A stretch of 64,000 nt of DNA, taken from positions 9,060,501 to 9,124,500 of the forward strand of contig NZ_AP024745.1 of NCBI RefSeq assembly GCF_019704555.1, given 5' to 3'. The notes beneath the pieces are model-generated. The model saw only the letters and a program-made list of their open reading frames with translations. It was not told where the DNA came from and did no database searches. The stretch comes from Actinoplanes sp. L3-i22 (GTDB taxonomy: Bacteria; Actinomycetota; Actinomycetes; Mycobacteriales; Micromonosporaceae). Position numbers and translations under genes: made by a program. Each line of letters begins with the position of its first letter. Within the stretch, counting starts at the first letter, position 1. Of the stretch, positions 54,593 through 62,671 are shown piece by piece.

Positions 54593-55822
54593 ATGCGGGG
54601 TAACTTCATGCTGCGCGCCGGACTGGCCGTGGCGCTCAGCGCCATCGCGCTGACTCCGCCGGCCGCCGCGGTGGCCACCACGAGCGACACGGTGCAGGCG
54701 ACGATCGGTGGATATCCGGTCTGGGCGCACTTCAACGACCCGTACGCCAGCGGTGCCAAGGGCGCCGACAACACCATCCACCTGGAACTGGAGCGGCTGA
54801 TCAACAACGCGCCGGCCGGCTCCACGATCCGCGGCACGATCCACTCGCTGAGCGTCGACGGGCCGGCGAACGCGCTGAAGGCGGCCCAGGATCGCGGGGT
54901 CAACGTCTCGATCGTCATCGACGGCAAGAACGAGGCCTCGACCGACAGCGGGGTGGCCAAGCTCAAGGAGCTGACCAACCACAAGTTCTGTACCTACGGC
55001 ACCGGCCGGGCCTGCATCAGCACCAGCGCCGACGGTGACATGCACACGAAGATGTTCACGTTCAGCGCCACCAAGGACCCCAACGGCGTCGACCGCACCA
55101 ACGTCTCGTGGTTCGGCTCGGCGAACCTGACCTACACGACCGGGCCCAACTCGTTCAACAACACCATCACGGTGTACGGCGACACCGCGCTGATGAACGG
55201 GCTGAACACCAACTTCACCGACATGTGGAACCGCAAGCACTACACGGGCAACGACTACTACGACGCCGCCTCGGGCCGTGGCTACTACCAGGCGACGGCG
55301 GCGGACGCGTACGCGTCTCCGGAGGCGCCCGGCCAGACCGACACCATCGTCACCCGGCTCAACGACGCCACCCCGGACGCCAACTGCCAGATGCGCATCG
55401 GCATGGCGTTCATCACCGCGGGCCGGCCCGGCATCACCAGCCTGGTCAAGCGCTTCGCGGCGGCCGGCTGCCGGATCTGGATCGTGGCCGGCAGCACCGA
55501 GGCCGGTGGGATCAACGTGACCGAGAGCGTCTACGACGACCTGATCGGCGCCGGCGTGAAGATCCACCGGATGAGCGACGTGCACGACAAGTTCTTCGCC
55601 GTCTACGCCAAGTACGGCAGCGCCTACGAGTACCGGGTCTACACCGGCTCGCAGAACTGGAGCCAGGACGCGCTCAGCGAGAACGAGGAGATCTTCGTCA
55701 AGATGGCCCCGGAGTCGGGCACCACGCACCCGCTCTACAACGGGTTCTACAACCACTTCAACGACGCGTACAACAGCACCTTCGGCACCGCCTGCACCGC
55801 CTCGAACTACCCCTGCGCATAG
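54593..55822 (+). CDS. secreted phospholipase D-like protein
   Basis: 409 residues with a Sec signal peptide cut after about residue 27 (PPAAAVA). Two HKD-type half sites: DMHTKMFTFSATKD (about residue 150) and DVHDKFFAVYAKYGS (about residue 330), each followed by the SxN block (WFGSANLTY and YTGSQNWSQ). This is the PLD fold, where the two His make and break a phosphodiester intermediate. A lipid or nucleic-acid substrate is possible. Extracellular. It has its own promoter upstream and a perfect terminator hairpin downstream, so it is monocistronic. Confidence 0.9.
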   Translation: MRGNFMLRAGLAVALSAIALTPPAAAVATTSDTVQATIGGYPVWAHFNDPYASGAKGADNTIHLELERLINNAPAGSTIRGTIHSLSVDGPANALKAAQDRGVNVSIVIDGKNEASTDSGVAKLKELTNHKFCTYGTGRACISTSADGDMHTKMFTFSATKDPNGVDRTNVSWFGSANLTYTTGPNSFNNTITVYGDTALMNGLNTNFTDMWNRKHYTGNDYYDAASGRGYYQATAADAYASPEAPGQTDTIVTRLNDATPDANCQMRIGMAFITAGRPGITSLVKRFAAAGCRIWIVAGSTEAGGINVTESVYDDLIGAGVKIHRMSDVHDKFFAVYAKYGSAYEYRVYTGSQNWSQDALSENEEIFVKMAPESGTTHPLYNGFYNHFNDAYNSTFGTACTASNYPCA

Positions 55823-55828
55823 TCGCCG

Positions 55829-55860
55829 ACCGGCCGCGCCCGTCCTCGGGCGCGGCCGGT
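55829..55860. terminator. perfect 14-base stem-loop terminator
   Basis: accggccgcgcccg tcct cgggcgcggccggt, 7 bases after the stop of the phospholipase D-like gene. Perfect stem, 4-base loop, no T-run. Confidence 0.8.
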
Positions 55861-55885
55861 GTGCTGCACTGGTGGCGTGCCGGAC

Positions 55886-56227
55886 ATGGGTGAGCTGACC
55901 GAACGGGTGCGGGCGTTCGCCCGCGAGCGCGACTGGGAGCAGTTCCACACGCCGAAGAATCTGGCGATGGCGCTGGCCGGCGAGGTCGGTGAGCTGCTCG
56001 CCGAGCTGCAGTGGCTGACCCCGGAGCAGTCGGCCGCGGTGATGGCCGACCCGGAGCTCGGGCCGCGGGTGCGCGCCGAGCTCGGCGACGTCACCATCTA
56101 CCTGGTGCGCCTGGCCGACGTGCTCGGCATCGACCTGGTCGACGCGGCCCTCGACAAGCTCGGCGAGGCGGGCCGGCGCTACACCGTCGAGGCGGCCCGC
56201 GGCACCGCCGCGAAGATCAAGGACTAG
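55886..56227 (+). CDS. MazG-like nucleotide pyrophosphohydrolase
   Basis: 113 residues from the ATG at 55886 (GTG at 55877 also possible). All-alpha MazG/dCTPase-type fold: GEVGELLAELQW gives the first ExxE pair and RAELGDVTIYLVRLAD the second ExxD pair that hold Mg2+. Such enzymes hydrolyse (d)NTPs to monophosphate and pyrophosphate and clear odd nucleotides. The length is normal for the single-domain type. It lies between a terminator and a CPBP gene, without functional neighbours. Confidence 0.88.
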   Translation: MGELTERVRAFARERDWEQFHTPKNLAMALAGEVGELLAELQWLTPEQSAAVMADPELGPRVRAELGDVTIYLVRLADVLGIDLVDAALDKLGEAGRRYTVEAARGTAAKIKD

Positions 56228-56331
56228 ACGGTACGGCGATCGCGCGCCCGCCACGACGTCAGGTGCGGTGACATCTGCGGGTCACCCCGGCGTCGCATGC
56301 CGGATGCCCGGGGCGGTTACCGTCCCCGCTG

Positions 56332-56943
56332 GTGATCGTGGAGCATCTGCTCGTCTTCTACGGGCTGGTCGGGCTGTTCATCGTGGCCCACATCCCGGGT
56401 GGCCCCATCCCGTTGCTGCTGGTGGCGGGGGCGGCGGCGGTGATCTGGCTCCGCCGTACCCCCAATTTTGACAACCGTGATCTGTGGCGGCCGCAAGCGT
56501 TGCGCCCGGCCCTGCCCGCCATGATCGCCCCATGGGCGATCTTCTCGGTTCTCGCCGCGGCCGGCGTGGCCGTCTTCGACCGGGGGCACCTGTTCGACAT
56601 GCCGCGGCAGCACACGCTGTTGTGGCTGCTGATCGTGGTGTTCTATCCGCTGGCGTCGGTGTATCCGCAGGAGCTGTTGTACCGGGCGTTCCTGCTGCAC
56701 CGCTACGCGCCGCGGTTCGGTGCCGGGCGGCTGGCGGCGGGGGCGAGCGCGGCGGCGTTCGGGTTCGCGCATCTGCTGTTCGGCAACGTGCTCGCGGTGG
56801 TGCTGACCATCGGCGGCGGGTGGCTGTTCGCGCGCCGCTATCAGCGGACCCGATCGCTGCTGACCGTGTCGGTCGAGCACGCCCTCTACGGCATCACGAT
56901 CTTCACGGTCGGGCTGGGACGGCTCTTCTACCACGGGGCGTAG
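56332..56943 (+). CDS. CPBP-family intramembrane glutamic protease-like protein
   Basis: 203 residues, about six membrane helices. The CPBP motif is YPQELLYRAFLLHRY: the usual EExxxR reads QExxxR, so the first Glu is a Gln. The second motif, FGFAHLLF, and the later EHALYG provide the His ligands. Related proteins include eukaryotic CAAX proteases and bacteriocin-immunity proteins; activity with QE is not certain. GTG start at 56332. Its last 27 bases form one side of a perfect hairpin with downstream DNA. Confidence 0.78.
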   Translation: MIVEHLLVFYGLVGLFIVAHIPGGPIPLLLVAGAAAVIWLRRTPNFDNRDLWRPQALRPALPAMIAPWAIFSVLAAAGVAVFDRGHLFDMPRQHTLLWLLIVVFYPLASVYPQELLYRAFLLHRYAPRFGAGRLAAGASAAAFGFAHLLFGNVLAVVLTIGGGWLFARRYQRTRSLLTVSVEHALYGITIFTVGLGRLFYHGA

Positions 56944-56954
56944 AAGAGCCGTCC
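56917..56954. terminator. 15-base perfect stem-loop overlapping the CPBP gene end
   Basis: Arms ggacggctcttctac and gtagaagagccgtcc around 8 bases. The first arm is the last codons of the CPBP gene and the stop lies in the second arm; it also faces the end of the convergent membrane protein gene, 8 bases away. Probably bidirectional. Confidence 0.75.
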
Positions 56955-56961
56955 GCCCGAA

Positions 56962-59202
56962 CTACTTGACGATCAGCTTCTGGAACTGGGCCTTCACGTC
57001 GGCGGCGTTGACCTTGACGTCCATGTGGCGCGGCGGCCCGAGATCGGCCCCCAGCGTCGAGGTGTAGGACACCGTGGACGGGCAGCTGGACCCGCCGAAC
57101 TGCATCGTCGTGCTGAAGACCTGCTTGCCGGTGCGGATCTCGTAGCCCTTCACGGTGATCTTGACCTTGTGGAACGTCACCGGGTAGCGGCCGGTGCCCA
57201 GGCCACTGCGGTAGTCACAGGTGCGCACCGCCGAGCCCTGCGTGTCCGAGCCGATGCACAGGACCAGGGTCGCGGCCTCCGGGTTCGTCGTCTTCCACGA
57301 CGCCGGCAGCCGGTTGGACTGCGTGGTGTTGCCGAACACCATCGCCTTGTTGACGCCCTTGCCGTAGCCCTTGGCCGCGCTGTACTTCGACGGATTCTGG
57401 CAATAGTCCGCCGTGGTGCCGGTGGTGCGCTCGCGCAGCGTGTCCAGCTCGATGGCCAGGTCCGCCTTGGCGATGCCCTCCTTCGCCTTGACCGTGCCCG
57501 GATCGCTCGGGTACGCGTTGATCAGCTGCTGGTACGCCCCTTTGGCGGCGGTCCAGTTCTTCGTCGACATGTACCCGTCGCCGCAGCCGAGCAGCGCGGT
57601 CGGCTCGTGCTGGGGCACCACGTCGGCGGCGCGGTCCAGCGTGTTACCGGTCTTCGCCCGGTCGCCGAGCCACTCGGTGATCTTCACGGTCGAGCAGGCG
57701 TCGCTGACCGGCAGGCCGGACAGGAACTGGTCGAGCACCTTGTCGGTCATCCGCTCGTGGCCGGGCATCGAGGTCAGCACCAGGTTGAGCCGGTCGAACC
57801 CGTTGTTGAGCTCGGTCGTGTCGGCCGCGGCGAGTCCGGCCGCGATCTGGTCCCGGGCATCGTTGAGCTGGTGGCAGGCGGAGACCGTGTCGTCGTCCTT
57901 GGCGGCCAGCGGCGCGTCCGCGATGCGCAGGCCGAGCCAGACCTTGTCCAGCTTCTCCAGCGCGTGCGAGCAGTCACCGTTGGCCTTCGCGTCGGTGACG
58001 GCCTGGCCGATGCCGCCGGCCTGCACCCGCAGCAGGCCCAGGACCAGCAGGACGACCACCGCGGCGGCGAGCCCGATGATCCGCTGGCGCAGCTTCGCGG
58101 ACGGCTCGACCGGGCCGCGGGCCAGGAACCAGCCGTGCACGATCATCGCCAGCCACCAGAGCACGGCGACGATCTCGATCAGCACGGTGTGCACCGACGG
58201 GACGACGAAGAACATCAGGATGAACGAGACGATCAGGGTGAGCACGCCCAGGCCGGGGCGGCGCATCATGAAGTAGCCCAGGCTCAGGAACGAGGCGTTG
58301 CCGGCGGCGGCGGCGAGGCGGTCGGTCTTGGCCGGCTCGCGCGGCGGGGGCGGGGGCATCGGCGGGGCCTGCTGCCAGCCCTGTTGCTGCTGCCAGTTGG
58401 GCGGCGGCGGCTGCGGCGACCAGGGCTGGCCGGGCTGGGGCTGGCCGGGCGGTCCCCAGGGCTGACCCGGCTGGGGCTGACCCGGCTGGGCCCAGGGCTG
58501 ACCTGGCTGCGGCTGGCCGGGCTGCGCCCACGGCTGACCCGGCTGGGGCTGACCCGGCTGAGGCTGACCTGGCTGAGGCTGACCTGGCTGAGGCTGACCT
58601 GGCTGAGGCTGACCTGGCTGAGGCTGACCTGGCTGAGGCTGACCTGGCTGGGGCTGCCACTGCTGGCCAGGCTGCTGCCACGGCTGGGCCGGCGGTTGCC
58701 AGGGCTGCTGCGGCCAGGCCGGCTGCTGCGGGGGTGGCGGCAGGTGGGGCCAGCCGGAGATCGGGGCGGTCGGGTCCGGCTGCTGCGGGGCGTGCGGGAC
58801 CGCGGAGATCGGGGTGGTCGGATCAGGATCCTGGTGCGGCTCGCCCTCGACCGGGGCGGCCTCAGCAGGGGCGGCCTCAGCAGGGGCGGCCTCAACTGGG
58901 GCGGTGTGCTGCGACGCGGCCTCGGCAGGAACGTCCTGCTGCGACGCGCCTTCGGCAGGAGTGGCCTGCGGCAAAGCGGCTTCGGCAGAGGCGGGCGGCG
59001 GCGGGGTGGCTTCGGCAGAGGCGGGCTGCTGCGGCTCGCCTTCGACAGGAGTGGCCTGCTGCGGGGCGCCCGCAGTGGGGGCGTCGGGGACCGGCGTGGA
59101 CGGCTCGTCCTGCGGGCGGCGCTGTTGCGGCACCTGCGGCGGTTGCCAGGTCTGGTCGGACGGCGGTTGTTCCGGCGGCTGCCAGGGCGGCGGCTGAGTC
59201 AT
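56962..59202 (-). CDS. proline/glutamine-rich membrane protein of unknown function
   Basis: 746 residues from the ATG at 59202 (GGGGGAT ribosome site). Residues 1 to 290 are disordered: Glu/Ala/Pro stretches, then about a dozen PQPGQ repeats. Two to three hydrophobic stretches follow (LGVLTLIVSFILMFFVV, LIEIVAVLWWLAMIVHG, IIGLAAAVVVLLVLGLL). The C-terminal 350 residues are extracytoplasmic, with about seven Cys and tetratricopeptide-like helices (NWTAAKGAYQQLINAYPSDPG). The design resembles actinobacterial surface-sensing or cell-envelope assembly proteins. No enzymatic motif; role unknown. Confidence 0.75.
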   Translation of the reverse strand: MTQPPPWQPPEQPPSDQTWQPPQVPQQRRPQDEPSTPVPDAPTAGAPQQATPVEGEPQQPASAEATPPPPASAEAALPQATPAEGASQQDVPAEAASQHTAPVEAAPAEAAPAEAAPVEGEPHQDPDPTTPISAVPHAPQQPDPTAPISGWPHLPPPPQQPAWPQQPWQPPAQPWQQPGQQWQPQPGQPQPGQPQPGQPQPGQPQPGQPQPGQPQPGQPQPGQPWAQPGQPQPGQPWAQPGQPQPGQPWGPPGQPQPGQPWSPQPPPPNWQQQQGWQQAPPMPPPPPREPAKTDRLAAAAGNASFLSLGYFMMRRPGLGVLTLIVSFILMFFVVPSVHTVLIEIVAVLWWLAMIVHGWFLARGPVEPSAKLRQRIIGLAAAVVVLLVLGLLRVQAGGIGQAVTDAKANGDCSHALEKLDKVWLGLRIADAPLAAKDDDTVSACHQLNDARDQIAAGLAAADTTELNNGFDRLNLVLTSMPGHERMTDKVLDQFLSGLPVSDACSTVKITEWLGDRAKTGNTLDRAADVVPQHEPTALLGCGDGYMSTKNWTAAKGAYQQLINAYPSDPGTVKAKEGIAKADLAIELDTLRERTTGTTADYCQNPSKYSAAKGYGKGVNKAMVFGNTTQSNRLPASWKTTNPEAATLVLCIGSDTQGSAVRTCDYRSGLGTGRYPVTFHKVKITVKGYEIRTGKQVFSTTMQFGGSSCPSTVSYTSTLGADLGPPRHMDVKVNAADVKAQFQKLIVK
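58435..58655. repeat. tandem 15-base repeat coding PQPGQ
   Basis: On the minus strand the unit is cagcctcagccaggt and close variants, read as QPQPG. The six central copies (about 58547 to 58650) are almost identical, flanked by diverged ones. Length change by slippage in multiples of five residues is expected. Confidence 0.75.
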
Positions 59203-59920
59203 TGGCGATCCCCCGAGCGGAAAGCGGTTCAATAAGATCGGTAGGGGTGACTTTCACATTCGATACGACGGCAGCGTCGTTAGCGATGGTCGATGGCTTA
59301 GCCGGAAGGAGCGCGCACGGTCAAGTCCATTACCTCCCCGTGGCCGATTGGCGATCCATCGACCAGGATTGCAGCCTACCGGACCGCCGCCAGCAGGTTT
59401 CATACCGGACATCACTGTCCGAAATGGTGTGATTACGGGTTTGGAAAATGGATCACCCGGGGCGAAAAGCCGCAGTAGCGACAGCTTGGCTGCGGCTTTC
59501 CTACGGCATTTATTCGGCGTCGGCGGGCGACGAAACGGGACCGTCCACGTCGACGGAGCGGGTGGTCGGGCACTCTCGGATGCGAGCCGCCCGGGTGTCG
59601 CCGCTCGCGGGGGCATCCCGACCCCGCCCGGCCCAGCCCTGCCTGACCCCGCCCGGCCCAGCCCCGCCCGGCCCCGCCCGGCCCCGCCTGGCCCCGCCTG
59701 GCCTTGCGCAAGGATCACGGCCCATTCGGGGGATTTGCCGATTTCGACGCGATGTGCGCTGCGGAGCTTGCGGCACCGTGGACCGCCGTCCTGGCCTGCG
59801 CGCCGCCCGTGCCGGCCCCGACTCGATTGTGTGTCGCTTGTGCCACAAGAACCGGTGCGGTCGCCGTTATCGCCTTCCCTCACTAGGATCGTCCCGTCCG
59901 GTTACGGATAGGAGTTGTAG
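59203..59920. other. divergent intergenic region with GC-rich repeat
   Basis: 718 bases between two divergent proline-rich membrane protein genes. It should hold both promoters; the right gene has ggagtt 8 bases before its GTG. No open frame has convincing composition. The middle contains a run of ccccgcccgg-type units described separately. Confidence 0.5.
59622..59703. repeat. ccccgcccgg-type tandem repeat, G-quadruplex-prone on the minus strand
   Basis: About eight imperfect 10-base units of ccccgcccgg, some with t for c. On the minus strand runs of three to four G separated by one or two bases (ggggccgggcggggcc) meet the usual G-quadruplex pattern several times over. Confidence 0.65.
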
Positions 59921-62638
59921 GTGGGTTCGGAGCGCGACGAAGGCGAACGGGAGCACTATCCGGGGCCGTGGGACACGCCGCCGCGGAAGGGGGCGCCGTC
60001 TTCGGCGGATCGACCTGCCTCCGGGCGGCCGTCGATCGCGCACGCCGAATCGCCGCCCGATCCCTCGCCGCCTTCTCCGCCCTCGCGGTCGCCTGATCCA
60101 TCGCCGCCGGCTGCCTCGCCGGCCGCTCCATCGCCACGGGCTGCCGCCCCGGCCGCTCCATCGCCGTCAGTTGCCGCCCCGGCCGCTCCATCGCCGTCAG
60201 TTGCCGCCCCGGCCGGTTCGCCTGAACCGCCGCGGGTCACCACCCCGGTTGCGCAGTCCACGGCGCCGGCTCGGTCGAATCCGTGGGCCGGCGGTGCCCC
60301 GCAGAAAAAGGCCCCTGCGGAAACTCCGGCGCCTGCCCGGGCTTCCACCGCGCCGCCCGCTCCGGTGGCGCCCCCGCAGCGCACTCCCCCAAGCTCGCCT
60401 TCGCAGGGCGCTCCCCCAGGTCCGCCGCCGCAGGGCGCTGCTCCCGGGCCTGCGGTGCACGTCCCGCGAGCGCGGCGCAACGTCGAGCCGCCATGGGGTG
60501 GCCCTCCGCCCCGGACTCCGACGCCGATGCAGCCTCCGCCGAGCGCGCCCGAGCCCGTAGCCCCGCCACCGCGCGTGCCATCCGCGCCGCCGTCGTCTCG
60601 TGCACCGTCCGCGCCACCGCCGCCGCTCACCCGCGAGTCGCCCGCGGCACCACCGCTCACGCGTGAATCGTCCGCACCGCCACTGACGCGCGAGCCGTTC
60701 GCGCCCCGCGAGCCGTTCGTGCCGCCGTCTCGGGTGCCGCCCGCGCCGCCACTCGCGCCGCCCCCCGCTCCATCATTCGGTTCCGAGATTCCGCGGCAGC
60801 GTGCGACGTCACTGCCACCCCCACCGCAGCTGACATCGGCGCCGCCATTTCAGCCGGCTCCGCCCGTACCCCCGCAAGAAAGCGCAATCGAAGCGGAGCC
60901 GCAGCCGCGCCGCACGCATTATCTGCTGATCGCCCTCGCGTTGTTGTTGGCTCTGGCCGCCGGCGGGGGGCTGGTCTATCTGCAGAAACGCGACGATCCC
61001 GCGCCGAAGCCGGCGGTCGCCGCGGCGCAGGCGGCGGACGCCTTGCGCGGGCAGAAAGCCGCGTCGCTCAAGGTCAGCTACTTCGATCAGGGCGGATTGG
61101 ACGTCACCGGCGATCTGACGATCGCGAAGGGCGGCGCGACGAGCGGCACGCTCACCGATTCCGGTGGCGGAAAAGCCGAATACCTGGCCTCCGGCGGCAA
61201 TGCCGCGGTCCGCGGCGATCAGGATTGGTGGGCCCGTCGCGACTCCGGCCGGGTCACGGTTCTCAAGGACCATTGGGTACGGCCGAAGAACTACGCGTTC
61301 CCGGTGGAGGGATCCGGCCTGGAACCGGAGGCGCTGGCCGGAACCGTGGAATGGGTGCGCAGCGGCGGAGTGTCCGCCGACGACGTGGAAACGGTCGCCG
61401 GTCAGCCGGTGGTCGGCATGCGGCGCGACGGATGGCTGGTGTTGTTCAGCCGGGCGCAACCGCATCGACTCGTGTGGCTGGGCGGGCCGTTGCGAACGGA
61501 CACGCCGATCGCGACCGGTGCGTCGTCCGGGCCGCAGGCGCCGCCGTACATCAGTGTTCTGGTCAATCCCGAGCCGGACGACGTCAAGAATGTCAGCCTG
61601 CCGAAGGACGTCCTGATCGAGGAGAAGACCGCCGCGAATCTGCCGGCCTTCGACGTGAACGTGAACGCGACCACCTGCAAGACGGTGAATTGCTCGTGGA
61701 CGGTGACGGTGACCAATACCGGAACCGTGGCGGGCACCGCCTCGGTGATCGCCTCGGTCTCGCCCGGGATGCCGAAGACGCAGGTCAAGGAGCTGGGGAA
61801 GCTGTCGCCGGGGCAGACCGCGACGACCCCTGCAATGAGCTTCCCGAATCCGGCGCCGACCAACAAGAACGTGCCCGCCGACTATCAGGCGCAGGTGTAC
61901 TCGCCCGAGTTGCACGGCGCGAATCTCAAGCTCATGCGGCAATTGCAGGAGAAGGGCATGGTCCCCGGCCGGTCACAGATCCTGAGCCGGCTCGACCCCA
62001 GCCAGACCTCGGCGATGCTGTTCACCCTGGACGCGATGGCCGAAGCGCCCAAACTCGACGCGGACAAGGCGATCGAGGCGATGGAGAACACGGTCGAACT
62101 CGGGGTGCTTCCGGAGGTCGGCGAACTGGTCCGGTCCCGGCGCCTGGAGAATCCCGCGGTTCTCTACCCCAAACTGCAGAACCAGTTCTTCGAGTACGAC
62201 ACCGGCGCGTCCGGGACCCCGGTGCAGGAGAAGACCGGGAATCGGCGGGAACTGCAGATCGCGGCCGGAATCCTGAAACAGGACCCGGACGCGACCGTGC
62301 GGCTCGACACCGACGGGGTGGACATTCTGGTCCACACCTCGCAGCAACGGGTGTTCGCGATCCAGACCCGGTCGGTGGGCAGTGACTCGGTCGCCGCCAA
62401 TGCCCGCAGTGCGGTCAAGGACCTGACCAAACACGCGCCCGACGGGAGCAAGCGGGTCGTGCTGCTCTATGTGGAGGCGCCGGCCGGGATCGTGCACGCG
62501 GCCGGGCGCGACTATTTCGAGGCGCAGTTCCGGCCGCTCAGTTCCGTGCTGTGCCACGCCGATCTGAATGAGGTCGTGGTGGTCAATCAGACCGGCGTGC
62601 AGCGCTGGACTCCGGATCAGTTGCCTGGTTGCCGGTGA
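59921..62638 (+). CDS. proline-rich single-pass membrane protein with possible nuclease-like C-terminal domain
   Basis: 905 residues. Residues 1 to 325 are Pro/Ala/Ser-rich and disordered, cytoplasmic. One membrane segment at about 331 to 350 (YLLIALALLLALAAGGGLVYL), then an extracytoplasmic part: an LppX-like beta region (VSYFDQGGLDVTGDLTI, 375 to 520), an Ig-like stretch with Cys in TCKTVNCSW, and a C-terminal domain at 755 to 905. That last part (GNRRELQIAAGILKQ then DGVDILVHTSQQRVFAIQTRS) follows the helix, strand-Asp, strand-Gln/Lys pattern of PD-(D/E)xK folds, with Gln and Arg in catalytic places. Family not recognised; function unknown. Confidence 0.72.
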   Translation: MGSERDEGEREHYPGPWDTPPRKGAPSSADRPASGRPSIAHAESPPDPSPPSPPSRSPDPSPPAASPAAPSPRAAAPAAPSPSVAAPAAPSPSVAAPAGSPEPPRVTTPVAQSTAPARSNPWAGGAPQKKAPAETPAPARASTAPPAPVAPPQRTPPSSPSQGAPPGPPPQGAAPGPAVHVPRARRNVEPPWGGPPPRTPTPMQPPPSAPEPVAPPPRVPSAPPSSRAPSAPPPPLTRESPAAPPLTRESSAPPLTREPFAPREPFVPPSRVPPAPPLAPPPAPSFGSEIPRQRATSLPPPPQLTSAPPFQPAPPVPPQESAIEAEPQPRRTHYLLIALALLLALAAGGGLVYLQKRDDPAPKPAVAAAQAADALRGQKAASLKVSYFDQGGLDVTGDLTIAKGGATSGTLTDSGGGKAEYLASGGNAAVRGDQDWWARRDSGRVTVLKDHWVRPKNYAFPVEGSGLEPEALAGTVEWVRSGGVSADDVETVAGQPVVGMRRDGWLVLFSRAQPHRLVWLGGPLRTDTPIATGASSGPQAPPYISVLVNPEPDDVKNVSLPKDVLIEEKTAANLPAFDVNVNATTCKTVNCSWTVTVTNTGTVAGTASVIASVSPGMPKTQVKELGKLSPGQTATTPAMSFPNPAPTNKNVPADYQAQVYSPELHGANLKLMRQLQEKGMVPGRSQILSRLDPSQTSAMLFTLDAMAEAPKLDADKAIEAMENTVELGVLPEVGELVRSRRLENPAVLYPKLQNQFFEYDTGASGTPVQEKTGNRRELQIAAGILKQDPDATVRLDTDGVDILVHTSQQRVFAIQTRSVGSDSVAANARSAVKDLTKHAPDGSKRVVLLYVEAPAGIVHAAGRDYFEAQFRPLSSVLCHADLNEVVVVNQTGVQRWTPDQLPGCR

Positions 62639-62639
62639 A

Positions 62640-62660
62640 GGTCCCGCTCTTCACGGGACC
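62640..62660. terminator. hairpin between convergent genes
   Basis: ggtcccg ctcttca cgggacc: perfect 7-base stem with a 7-base loop, 2 bases after the stop of the plus-strand gene and 12 bases before the end of the DUF3500 gene on the other strand. Likely serves both. Confidence 0.65.
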
Positions 62661-62671
62661 CGTTCGTGGGC

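Noticed and set aside
59254..59911. Two overlapping frames of about 190 to 210 codons on both strands
   Set aside because: They run through the ccccgcccgg repeat and are dominated by Pro/Arg/Gly runs; no ribosome site or homology-like segment.
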